Assembly: GCA_031256905.1 (NCBI GenBank) | Contig: JAIRPY010000006.1 | Coordinates: forward strand, 1 to 32,497 | Direction: 5' to 3' | From: Spirochaetaceae bacterium | GTDB lineage: Bacteria > Spirochaetota > Spirochaetia > Treponematales > Breznakiellaceae | DNA length: 32,497 bases | In this document: piece after piece, positions 1 to 6,628 of the stretch | Layout of the letters: each line of letters starts with the position of its first letter | Numbering within the stretch: the stretch's first letter is position 1 | Made by a program: the position numbers and the translations under genes | Notes under the pieces: model-generated | Database searches by the model: none | What the model was told of the DNA's origin: nothing | The model's input: the letters and a program-made list of their open reading frames with translations, nothing else

Positions 1-138
1 GATATCGAGGAAGAGCAGGGACAGGAACTGCCCCTCGGCATCGACGACCCCGCGCTCGTCAGCGAAGCCGACCTGCACCCCATCAGAAAACGCCAGGACC
101 CGCCTTTCCCGGAAACCCCCGGCATGGAGCAAGCATAG
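1..138 (+). CDS. C-terminal end of unidentified protein (partial)
   Basis: An open frame enters from the left edge and stops at TAG (136-138), giving the last 45 residues. They are acidic at first (DIEEEQGQ) and then rich in Pro, ending PFPETPGMEQA. No domain is recognisable in this fragment. The last codons and the stop lie in sequence resembling the edge of the repeat block at 1479-1903 (CCCCCGGCATGG-GCAAGCATA), so the gene end may have been formed or replaced by a repeat copy. It is convergent with the coiled-coil gene at 186-1457. The frame is open throughout, but 138 bp is little support. Confidence 0.4.
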   Translation, partial: DIEEEQGQELPLGIDDPALVSEADLHPIRKRQDPPFPETPGMEQA

Positions 139-185
139 AAAAACTGTAAACCTGGCGGTCTGAAACGCAAGCCTGCCTGGGAGGG

Positions 186-1457
186 CTAATACTCGGTGGG
201 ACCCGAGGGCGGAGCGGTAAGGATGACATCTTCTCCCGAAGGTTCAACCAAGTACAAGCCCTGCTGGAGAACGTAATTCCGCAACGCGACATCCAAAACC
301 ACCATGCCGGCAATTGCTCCGTAGAGCTTTCGGCGGTCCTTTTGCAAATCGAGGTAACGCCGAACCTTTTCCAGCCGCCGGATAAATATCCTAATATCGT
401 CTTTACTTGGTTTGAGCTTTGCTTCTACGGCAATACAACTTTCGCCGTTTTGCATGAATCCGTCCATTTCTATGGCAATGTCATGTTTGGGAGCGTTAAA
501 GAAAGTGTTCTGCGAAATTTGGGTGAAAGCGTACCCAAAGGCTTGGAATTTTTCCGGAAGATTTGGGATTAACGTGCATTGCACCCATTCGCCGATACGG
601 TTGCCAAGTTTCCCCAAAGCCTTGTCCAGAGCGGCGTGACGTTTTTCGCTTTCCGCGGATCGGGCTTTTAGCTCGGCTTCCCATTGTTCCCGATGCGCTT
701 TTGCCTCGGCTTCCCATTGTTCCCGATGCGCTTTTGCCTCGGCTTCCCGTTCTTTCCGGGCTTTTGCCTCGGCTTCTCGTTCTTTGGCGGCTTCGGCTTC
801 TCGGGCTTTTGCTTCGGCTTCCCGGGCTTTTGCGGCTTCGGCTTCTCGCTCTTCCCGGGCTTTTGCGGCTTCGGCTTCTCGCTCTTCCCGGGCTTTTGCC
901 TCGGCTTCCCGGGCTTTTGCCTCGGCTTCTCGGGCTTTTGCGGCTTCGGCTTCCCGCTCTTTCCGGGCTTTTGCCTCGGCTTCTCGGGCTTTTGCGGCTT
1001 CGGCTTGCCATTTGGCTTCTCGCTCTTTTAGCTCGGTCTGCCATTGTTCGTGCCGGGCCTTTAGATCGGCTTGCCATTGTTCTCGTTCTTTGGCGGCTTC
1101 GGCTTGCCATTTGGCTTCTCGCTCTTTTAGCTCGGTCTGCCATTGTTCGTGCCGGGCCTTTAGATCGGCTTGCCATTGTTCGTGCTCTTGGGCGGCTTTG
1201 GCTTCTCGTTGGGCTTGCCGGGCCTTTAGATCGGCTTGCCATTGTTCGTGCTCTTTGGCGGCTTCGGCTTGCCATTTGGCTTCTCGCTCTTTTAACTCGG
1301 TCTGCCATTGTTCTTGCCGGGCCTTTAGCTCGGCTTGCCATTGTTCGTGCTCTTTGGCGGTTTTGGCTTCTCGTTCTTTTAGCTCGGCTTGCCATTGTTC
1401 CCGTTCCCGAGCGGCTTTGGCGCGCCAGACAGAAGAACGGCGGGTGATTCTGCTCAT
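186..1457 (-). CDS. Long coiled-coil protein with PD-(D/E)XK nuclease-like C-terminal domain
   Basis: Predicted 423 residues. Residues about 10-270 are a highly charged coiled coil made of near-identical units (EQWQAELKAR, EREAKWQAEAAKE, then REAEAKARE), with no Pro or Gly. The last ~140 residues are globular. They contain HDIAIEMDGF followed by CIAVEAKLK, which fits the D...ExK core of the PD-(D/E)XK nuclease fold and resembles the coiled-coil plus nuclease-like architecture of the DUF3782 type. Nuclease activity is inference. I chose the ATG at 1457 (MSRITRRS) because a promoter-like TATACT lies 6 nt upstream; an in-frame ATG at 1511 lies inside repeat sequence upstream of that promoter. 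There is no Shine-Dalgarno site. The DNA repeats at the nucleotide level, so length variation between strains is likely. Confidence 0.75.
   Translation of the reverse strand: MSRITRRSSVWRAKAAREREQWQAELKEREAKTAKEHEQWQAELKARQEQWQTELKEREAKWQAEAAKEHEQWQADLKARQAQREAKAAQEHEQWQADLKARHEQWQTELKEREAKWQAEAAKEREQWQADLKARHEQWQTELKEREAKWQAEAAKAREAEAKARKEREAEAAKAREAEAKAREAEAKAREEREAEAAKAREEREAEAAKAREAEAKAREAEAAKEREAEAKARKEREAEAKAHREQWEAEAKAHREQWEAELKARSAESEKRHAALDKALGKLGNRIGEWVQCTLIPNLPEKFQAFGYAFTQISQNTFFNAPKHDIAIEMDGFMQNGESCIAVEAKLKPSKDDIRIFIRRLEKVRRYLDLQKDRRKLYGAIAGMVVLDVALRNYVLQQGLYLVEPSGEDVILTAPPSGPTEY
640..1430 (-). repeat. In-frame coding repeats of the coiled coil (99-bp and shorter units)
   Basis: The coil-encoding DNA repeats almost exactly. 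An 89-bp stretch at 994-1082 recurs at 1093-1181, a 99-bp (33-codon) period, and a slightly diverged copy begins near 1258 (165 bp further, 55 codons). Between 640 and 990 the repeats shorten to 15-33 bp units reading (R/K)EAEAKA. All steps appear to be multiples of three, so expansion or contraction would keep the frame. Confidence 0.8.
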
Positions 1458-1463
1458 GGTAAC

Positions 1464-1493
1464 AGTATACTCTAGCCGGCCGGCATGGGGCAA
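1464..1493 (-). promoter_or_regulatory. Putative leaderless promoter of the coiled-coil gene
   Basis: Read leftward: TTGCCC (1488-1493), an 18-nt spacer, TATACT (1464-1469), six nucleotides, then the ATG at 1457. Transcription would start at or next to the start codon. The -35 box overlaps a repeat copy (GGCATGGGGCAAGCATA). Confidence 0.5.
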
Positions 1494-1496
1494 GCA

Positions 1497-1525
1497 TAAA
1501 AAAAGGGGCATCTTCCCGATGCCCT
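1497..1525 (-). terminator. Third, diverged terminator hairpin next to the coiled-coil promoter
   Basis: GGGCATC (1506-1512) pairs with GATGCCC (1518-1524) around TTCCC, with a T-run on the minus strand. It sits directly upstream of the coiled-coil gene's promoter and would insulate that gene from leftward read-through. Confidence 0.6.
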
Positions 1526-1657
1526 GCGCCGGCTTCCGGGCCGGGCATTACCCGATGCCCTGCGCCGGCTTTCACCCCGGGCATCTTCCCGATGCCCTGC
1601 GCCGGCTTCCGGGCCGGGCATTACCCCGATGGCAAGAACCCCCGGCATGGGCAAGCA

Positions 1658-1687
1658 TAAAAAAAGGGGCATCGGAAAGATGCCCCT
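1658..1687 (-). terminator. Second copy of the same terminator hairpin in the repeat block
   Basis: Identical stem (1665-1673 with 1679-1687), loop and T-run, 209 bp from the first copy and inside the exact 97-bp duplication. It would back up the first terminator. Confidence 0.7.
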
Positions 1688-1866
1688 TGCGCCGGCTTCC
1701 GGGCCGGGCATTACCCCGATGCCCCCCCTTGCGCCGGCTTCCACCCCGGGCATCTTCCCGATGTCCCTTGCGCCGGCTTTCACCCCGGCATTATCCCGAT
1801 GCCCCTTGCGCCGGCTTCCGGGCCGGGCATTACCCCGATGGCAAGAACCCCCGGCATGGGCAAGCA

Positions 1867-1896
1867 TAAAAAAAGGGGCATCGGAAAGATGCCCCT
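1867..1896 (-). terminator. Intrinsic terminator downstream of the outer-membrane protein gene
   Basis: On the minus strand AGGGGCATC / TTTCC loop / GATGCCCCT forms a 9-bp stem followed by seven T residues. It lies about 50 bp after the stop codon of the beta-barrel gene and reads in that gene's direction. Confidence 0.85.
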
Positions 1897-1944
1897 TGCG
1901 CCGAGGTGAAACCCAGGCTTACCCCGGGCTACCCCGATGACAGG

Positions 1945-3981
1945 CTAGAAGGTCCACCGGAAGGTGCAACGAAGACCGTTAAGCCAGTTGGTGGTCTTGT
2001 TGAAAATGGGTTCAACATGGTCGCCGGGATTGTTGGTTATTTTATCTTGGGTTTCTTCTTGGTTATACTGACCGAAAGCCCAGCCGACGTAGTACCGCAG
2101 GACAATACCGCAGGACGGGTCATCCGTGGCCGCATCGCCTTTGAGATTCCAGTAAAGGGCCGGAGCCAGCCACAAGTACATGCCCTTGTTCCCCGCATAG
2201 TAGTAACCGCGCTCGCTATCCAACATGGGATTGGAACCCGTATCAACATCGAATAAGTCTTTTTTGTCTTTTGTTCCGTTCAAGCTGACCGCGAAATTGA
2301 TGGGGAGGTGAACCTGCAGGGTTTTGGGGATGATGTCGTATTTGACGTACGGGGAAAATTGCAGGAAGGTATCCCGAACAGCCGCTACGTTTTTGTCAAA
2401 CCAGATACCGCCGTCGCCATCGCCGAAAGCGTTATACCCGAAGTTGTCATCCACTGTACCAGGATCGCCCCGCAACTTAATCTGAAGACCTGCATGAAGA
2501 GGCTCTGCGTCATAGTTCACCTGGGCCCCAAGCATCAAGTGGGCCATAGTAAAGGCCTTCCCATCCTGGAGGGGTACATCACTAATGTTTTCTTTTAATC
2601 CCTTTGCGGCGGTATACAGTGAACCGGGGATATAGACTTTTTGGGAGAGACCGGAAAGCTGGACGTCCAGACCCGCGGAAAGGCCTTCCATAATGGTGTA
2701 CTTCCCGCCTAAATAAACCGCATCAACCCCAGGACTTTTGTTCAATTCAATGCTACCTATATCCCCATCTCCATAGGGAACCCCCGTATCGGGATTGCTA
2801 TAATTTGTTAGGAGGTTATTTAGAAAGCTAAACATATACTGCCCGCCGTGCCCCTTTATGCCTTGTAAAGAAGAACCGGTGATATTTGCATCGGCGGCAT
2901 TCCATTTGTAGGTATCGAGTTGCTGGCGGTTTGCCCGGAAGCCGGCCGCGGCGGAAATGGGACCATTGTCGTACTTCACCCCAAAGGCAAAACTACCTAA
3001 AATGTCCGCCACCGTGGGATTGTAGTTATCGCTAAACCAATGCTGATCCCCAGACCAGGATTTGGTTATGGAAGGGTTATCTGCATCGGGATAATACTTC
3101 CCGCCCCTTATCTTCCCAGGGGTGCCGCTGGGAACGCTGGGGGCGGCTAGGTTGATGCCTAATGGAGTATTATTACTATCTTGGGCTATCCATCCCACAG
3201 GACTAGCAGTACTATCCCACACAATATCATAACCCTTTCCATAGTCTGGCACTCTGTTTTGGATACCGGCGTTACCGTTGTGGAAGGCGAAGCCGACTCG
3301 GAGGCCTTCGACGGCTTTGGGGTTGAAGGTTACCCGGATGCCGGCGCGGTTATCCATGTTATCGTAGTTGGTATCCCCGACGAGGTCGACGGGTTCGCTT
3401 AGGAGGGATTCGTCGTTACCCCGCCAGGCGGCTTCCAGTTTGAGCTGGCGGTCGAAGAGGAGGTAATACCCCCAGGTCCGGCGAAGGACTTCTCCGAAAC
3501 TGTCGGGCTTGACTATGCTGACCCCGGCGGAGTTGAAGATCCGGAATTGGCTTTGAAGTTTCCAGTTAGATTCGGTGCCGTTAACGCCGTCGCCGTATAT
3601 AACTTTGGCTTGAAGGGTCGCATCTGCATCCCCGGCCCCCTTCAGGGTGTTAAACCCGGTAGCTTTCCCGTAATTCGCTTCGATGGTGGAGCTGACTTCC
3701 ATCGCTCCTTTGGTGTATTTTACGGTAACGTCCCCTTGGTTCCAGTCCCCGTGGAGGCCCGTTACGCCCTTGTCAAAGGATCGGGCCGCCAGTGGATCAG
3801 TGCTATCTTCTCCCTTCTCCGGAGCATTAGTTCTTGTACCAGGGCCGTTCCAGACGGTATCGACTCCTAGTTTTACGCTTCCGGACCAAGAAAATTTTCC
3901 CTTATCGGCGTCGGCTTCTTGGGCGGCCAATCCTCCCGCGGCCGTAGCGAGAGCCAAAAGACCTGCACAAAATCGTTTCAT
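1945..3981 (-). CDS. Treponemal-type outer-membrane beta-barrel protein
   Basis: Predicted 678 residues. The N-terminus is a classical signal peptide (MKRFCAGLLALATAAGGLAA, cleavage before QEAD). The mature part has alternating amphipathic strands rich in Gly, Asn, Tyr and Trp, and ends RCTFRWTF with the terminal Phe typical of proteins inserted by BamA. This length and pattern fit the large porin-like outer-membrane proteins of treponemes; substrate and function are unknown. The start is fixed by AGGAGA eight nucleotides before ATG (3981). The gene is monocistronic, with a consensus sigma-70 promoter and a long (~180 nt) leader upstream and strong terminators downstream. High expression is inferred from the promoter. 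Confidence 0.85.
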   Translation of the reverse strand: MKRFCAGLLALATAAGGLAAQEADADKGKFSWSGSVKLGVDTVWNGPGTRTNAPEKGEDSTDPLAARSFDKGVTGLHGDWNQGDVTVKYTKGAMEVSSTIEANYGKATGFNTLKGAGDADATLQAKVIYGDGVNGTESNWKLQSQFRIFNSAGVSIVKPDSFGEVLRRTWGYYLLFDRQLKLEAAWRGNDESLLSEPVDLVGDTNYDNMDNRAGIRVTFNPKAVEGLRVGFAFHNGNAGIQNRVPDYGKGYDIVWDSTASPVGWIAQDSNNTPLGINLAAPSVPSGTPGKIRGGKYYPDADNPSITKSWSGDQHWFSDNYNPTVADILGSFAFGVKYDNGPISAAAGFRANRQQLDTYKWNAADANITGSSLQGIKGHGGQYMFSFLNNLLTNYSNPDTGVPYGDGDIGSIELNKSPGVDAVYLGGKYTIMEGLSAGLDVQLSGLSQKVYIPGSLYTAAKGLKENISDVPLQDGKAFTMAHLMLGAQVNYDAEPLHAGLQIKLRGDPGTVDDNFGYNAFGDGDGGIWFDKNVAAVRDTFLQFSPYVKYDIIPKTLQVHLPINFAVSLNGTKDKKDLFDVDTGSNPMLDSERGYYYAGNKGMYLWLAPALYWNLKGDAATDDPSCGIVLRYYVGWAFGQYNQEETQDKITNNPGDHVEPIFNKTTNWLNGLRCTFRWTF

Positions 3982-4168
3982 ATATATTCTCCTAAAAAAT
4001 ATTTGGGGGGGAAAGCTACGCTTCCCGTCGATCCCCTTTGTTTTCCTGCCACTTTTTTAGAACCCGGTATCGGTATTCTGTTTTTTGTCCTGGGCACCTC
4101 CTCCGTAATGGTATTTAGGGCTTCCTGAAATTGCGTAATTCGGCCCGGGGTATTCTTTTATGTATCAA

Positions 4169-4197
4169 AATATAGCGCAAAAGATTTTTTATGTCAA
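4169..4197 (-). promoter_or_regulatory. Near-consensus sigma-70 promoter of the outer-membrane protein gene
   Basis: Leftward TTGACA (4192-4197), exact 17-nt spacer, TATATT (4169-4174), with an A/T-rich run upstream (4198-4232) that could act as an UP element. Start of transcription would be near 4162, leaving a ~180-nt untranslated leader (3982-4162). No riboswitch was recognised in the leader. The rest of the 338-bp gap (4198-4319) holds the promoter and RBS region of the divergent EF-G-like gene. Confidence 0.8.
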
Positions 4198-4262
4198 CCA
4201 TTATAACAAAATATAACAAAAATATTTTTGTTTTTTTCCCCTCCGGCCGGGGCGGTTTTTTC

Positions 4263-4296
4263 TTGACAATCCCCGGAAAAAAGCACATCCTACCAT
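4263..4296 (+). promoter_or_regulatory. Possible promoter of the EF-G-like gene
   Basis: TTGACA at 4263-4268. The -10 is weak: CATCCT at 17-nt spacing, or TACCAT at 22 nt. A strong Shine-Dalgarno AAGGAGGG (4306-4313) follows, six nucleotides before the ATG. Confidence 0.4.
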
Positions 4297-4319
4297 AAAA
4301 CCCCCAAGGAGGGCCCTGC

Positions 4320-6419
4320 ATGAGCCACACAACGGAATGTATTAAAAACGTTACCCTTACCGGTCACGGCGGAACCGGCAAAACCACCCTTTTTGAACAT
4401 CTCCTCTTTGCCGGGGGAGCCATCCCCAAGGCCGAAACCATCGAGTCCGGCAAAACGGTAAGCGATGCCGCCCCGGAAGAAATCGAACGGAAAATATCGA
4501 TTCATGCCGCCCTGGGCCATATCGAACGCCGGGGCCTGAAAATCAACCTCTTCGATACCCCGGGTTCCTCGGACTTCACCGGAGATGTCATCCTCACCTT
4601 CCGATGCGCCGAACTGGTCCTCCTCGTCCTCGACGCCCGCACAGGACCCCAAATCGAAACCCTGAAACTCTGGCGGACCCTCGAAAACCGGGCCAAAGAA
4701 TCCCCCCCGGTAATCAAACCCCGGGCCTTCTTCGCCGCCAAAATGGACGACGACCGGGCCGACTTCCCCAAGGTCCTCGAGGATATTAAAGAAAAATTCA
4801 AAATTAACCCGGTCATCGCTTCTTTTCCCATGGGCCAAGGCCCAACCTTCCAGGGAGTCATCGATGTAATCCAAAATAAGGCCTTCTTCATCCAAAAAGA
4901 CGCCCCGGAAAAAGAAGGCCCCATCCCCCCGGAATACCAATCCCAAACCGCCGCCGCCCAAGAACGCCTCCTGGAAGCCGCCGCCGAAGGGGACGAAATC
5001 CTCCTGGAACATTACATCCTTTTAGGAACCCTCGAACCCGAAGAAATTAAACGAGGCCTCCGCCAGGGCCTGGCCCGGAATAAATTCGTCCCGGTCTTCG
5101 CCGGAGCCGGATTAAAAAATTCCGGCCTGATTCCCTTCCTAGACTTCCTAGCCGACCTCGCCCCAAACCCGAAGACCGCCCAAGATATAGCCCAAGACCC
5201 AAAAGGCGGAAACCAGGGAATCCCCCTGGACCCAAATAAACCCCTCGCCGCCCTGGTCGTCAAAACCGTCTACGACCAGTTTTCCGGGAAACTTTCTTGG
5301 ATTAAAATTATCCAGGGAAAACTAAGCCCGGACTCCGAAGGTTTTAACATCTCGGAAAATAAAAAGGAACGAATCGGCAAACTCTACCTTTGTCAGGGCA
5401 AAAAACTCGAAGAAACCCGGGAACTCCAGGCCGGAGACGTGGGCCTCATCGCCAAATCCGGCCTGAAAACCAACGATACCCTCGCCGGAGGCCCCGGAAC
5501 CCTGCCCTTCCTCCCCCTCCGGCTCCCCGAACCGGTCCATGCCGTAGCCGTAACCGCCGGCGCAAAAAAAGACGACGATAAACTCGGCGAAGCCCTCCTC
5601 AAGGCCGCAGAAGAAGATAAAACCTTCCGCTACCTCTTCAACGAAGAAACCAAAGAACGAGTCCTCTCCGGCATGGGCGAATTGCACGTCACCAGCATCC
5701 TCGAAAAAATCAAACAAACCCAAAAAATCGAAATCGAAACCCGAATCCCCCGGGTGCCCTACCGGGAAACCATCGCAAAAAAAGCCTCCGCCGAGTACAC
5801 CCACAAAAAACAAACCGGGGGCCACGGCCAATACGGCCGAGTAGCCATCGAAATCGCCCCCCTTCCCCGGGGCGCCCAATACAAATTCATCAACGCCATC
5901 TTCGGCGGAGCCATCTCCAAAAGCTACATCCCCGGCGTCGAAAAGGGCCTCCTCGAAGGCATGGCCTCGGGAACCCTAGCCGGCTACCCAGTCGTCGACG
6001 TAGAAATCAAAATCGTCGACGGCAAAGAACACCCGGTAGACTCCTCCGAACTAGCCTTCAAATTAGCCGCCCGAAACGCCTTCCGAGAAGCCATGAGACA
6101 AGCAGGCCCCACCCTCCTCGAACCCATCATGAACCTTACGGTCTTCGCCGAATCCAAATACTTAGGCGACGTAATGAGCGACCTCTCCAGCAAACGGGGC
6201 AAAATCTTAGGCCAAGATTCCGTCGGGGGCATCGAAGAAATCCGCGCCCAAGTCCCCCAAGCCGAACTCCTCCGGTATTCCATCGACCTCCGATCCCTCA
6301 CCAGCGGAACCGGCTCTTTCAACGTAGACTTCGACCATTACGCTCCTATCGCAGGAAAAATCGCAGAAGAAGTCATCAAAGCCGCCCAGAGCTTCAAAAC
6401 TCAGGAAACCGACGACTAA
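4320..6419 (+). CDS. EF-G-like translational GTPase paralogue with altered catalytic motifs
   Basis: Predicted 699 residues, the usual EF-G length, with G domain, domain II, and domains III-V (VPYRETI, GGHGQYGRV, GVEKGL and GTLAGYPVVDV are EF-G domain IV/V signatures). The P-loop is GHGGTGKTT (15-23). Two canonical residues are changed: switch II reads DTPGSSDF (79-86), with Ser where catalytic His sits in DTPGH, and the G4 motif reads AKMD (140-143) instead of NKxD. It therefore belongs with the EF-G-like or EF-G2 paralogues rather than the housekeeping translocase, and its GTPase behaviour is probably different. SD AAGGAGGG supports the ATG. It is monocistronic and strongly C-rich on the coding strand. 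Confidence 0.85.
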   Translation: MSHTTECIKNVTLTGHGGTGKTTLFEHLLFAGGAIPKAETIESGKTVSDAAPEEIERKISIHAALGHIERRGLKINLFDTPGSSDFTGDVILTFRCAELVLLVLDARTGPQIETLKLWRTLENRAKESPPVIKPRAFFAAKMDDDRADFPKVLEDIKEKFKINPVIASFPMGQGPTFQGVIDVIQNKAFFIQKDAPEKEGPIPPEYQSQTAAAQERLLEAAAEGDEILLEHYILLGTLEPEEIKRGLRQGLARNKFVPVFAGAGLKNSGLIPFLDFLADLAPNPKTAQDIAQDPKGGNQGIPLDPNKPLAALVVKTVYDQFSGKLSWIKIIQGKLSPDSEGFNISENKKERIGKLYLCQGKKLEETRELQAGDVGLIAKSGLKTNDTLAGGPGTLPFLPLRLPEPVHAVAVTAGAKKDDDKLGEALLKAAEEDKTFRYLFNEETKERVLSGMGELHVTSILEKIKQTQKIEIETRIPRVPYRETIAKKASAEYTHKKQTGGHGQYGRVAIEIAPLPRGAQYKFINAIFGGAISKSYIPGVEKGLLEGMASGTLAGYPVVDVEIKIVDGKEHPVDSSELAFKLAARNAFREAMRQAGPTLLEPIMNLTVFAESKYLGDVMSDLSSKRGKILGQDSVGGIEEIRAQVPQAELLRYSIDLRSLTSGTGSFNVDFDHYAPIAGKIAEEVIKAAQSFKTQETDD

Positions 6420-6428
6420 AGCCCCGGA

Positions 6429-6620
6429 ACTTTCTTGGGATGTCCCAAAACTTTCTTGGGATACCCCAAAACTTTCTTGGGATACCCCGGAAATTTCTTG
6501 GGATACCCCAAAACCTTCTTGGGATACCCCGGAAAGTTCTTGGGATACCCCGGAACCTTCTTGGGATGTCCCGGAAAGTTCTTGGGAGGTCCCGGAAATT
6601 TCTTGGGATGTCCCCCGGGC
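6429..6620. repeat. Nine-unit tandem array, exact 21-bp period
   Basis: TTCTTGGGA starts at 6432, 6453, 6474, 6495, 6516, 6537, 6558, 6579 and 6600, every step exactly 21 bp. The consensus unit is TTCTTGGGATACCCCGGAAA, one base short of the period. Each unit holds an imperfect palindrome (TTGGG-ATAC-CCCAA in the best units). The array lies between the convergent stop codons of the EF-G-like and beta-helix genes. It could be a 3'-end structure shared by both transcripts, or a binding array on one face of the helix. A frame through it reads FLGYPGN repeats but has no ribosome-binding site. Confidence 0.9.
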
Positions 6621-6628
6621 TTGCCGGC

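Larger units (their letters stand above)
1479..1903. repeat. Intergenic block of palindromic and direct repeats
   Basis: This roughly 425-bp non-coding block alternates GCGCCGGCTTCCGGGCCGGGCATTACC-like and GCGCCGGCTTTCACCCCGGGCATC-like units, joined by GATGCC. A 97-bp stretch is exactly duplicated (1598-1694 and 1807-1903, offset 209). The edge GGCATGGG-CAAGCAT-A7-GGGGCAT occurs at about 1482, 1646 and 1855, with a diverged copy at 121-140. Frames are open on both strands only because the unit lacks stops, and there is no start context or plausible protein. It fills the 487-bp gap between the coiled-coil gene and the outer-membrane protein gene. Confidence 0.85.

Noticed and set aside
563-1869. 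Long rightward open frames opposite the coiled-coil gene and through the repeat block
   Set aside because: They are Leu/Arg- or Ser/Ala-repeat translations of the antisense of a repetitive coding region and of palindromic repeats; no start context or domain.
1479-1903. CRISPR array
   Set aside because: Units are palindromic and GC-rich with no unique spacers of constant length and no cas genes.
3982-4162. Open leftward frame in the leader of the outer-membrane protein gene, ending in TGA overlapping its ATG
   Set aside because: The only start is a GTG fused to the GGAGGAG motif with no usable spacing, and no recognisable peptide; kept as plain leader.
3982-4319. Riboswitch in the long leader of the outer-membrane protein gene
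   Set aside because: No recognisable conserved aptamer core or terminator/antiterminator pair was found by eye.
4290-5879. Leftward Gly/Phe-rich frames opposite the EF-G-like gene
   Set aside because: Mirror frames of a strongly C-rich coding gene with all EF-G motifs on the plus strand.
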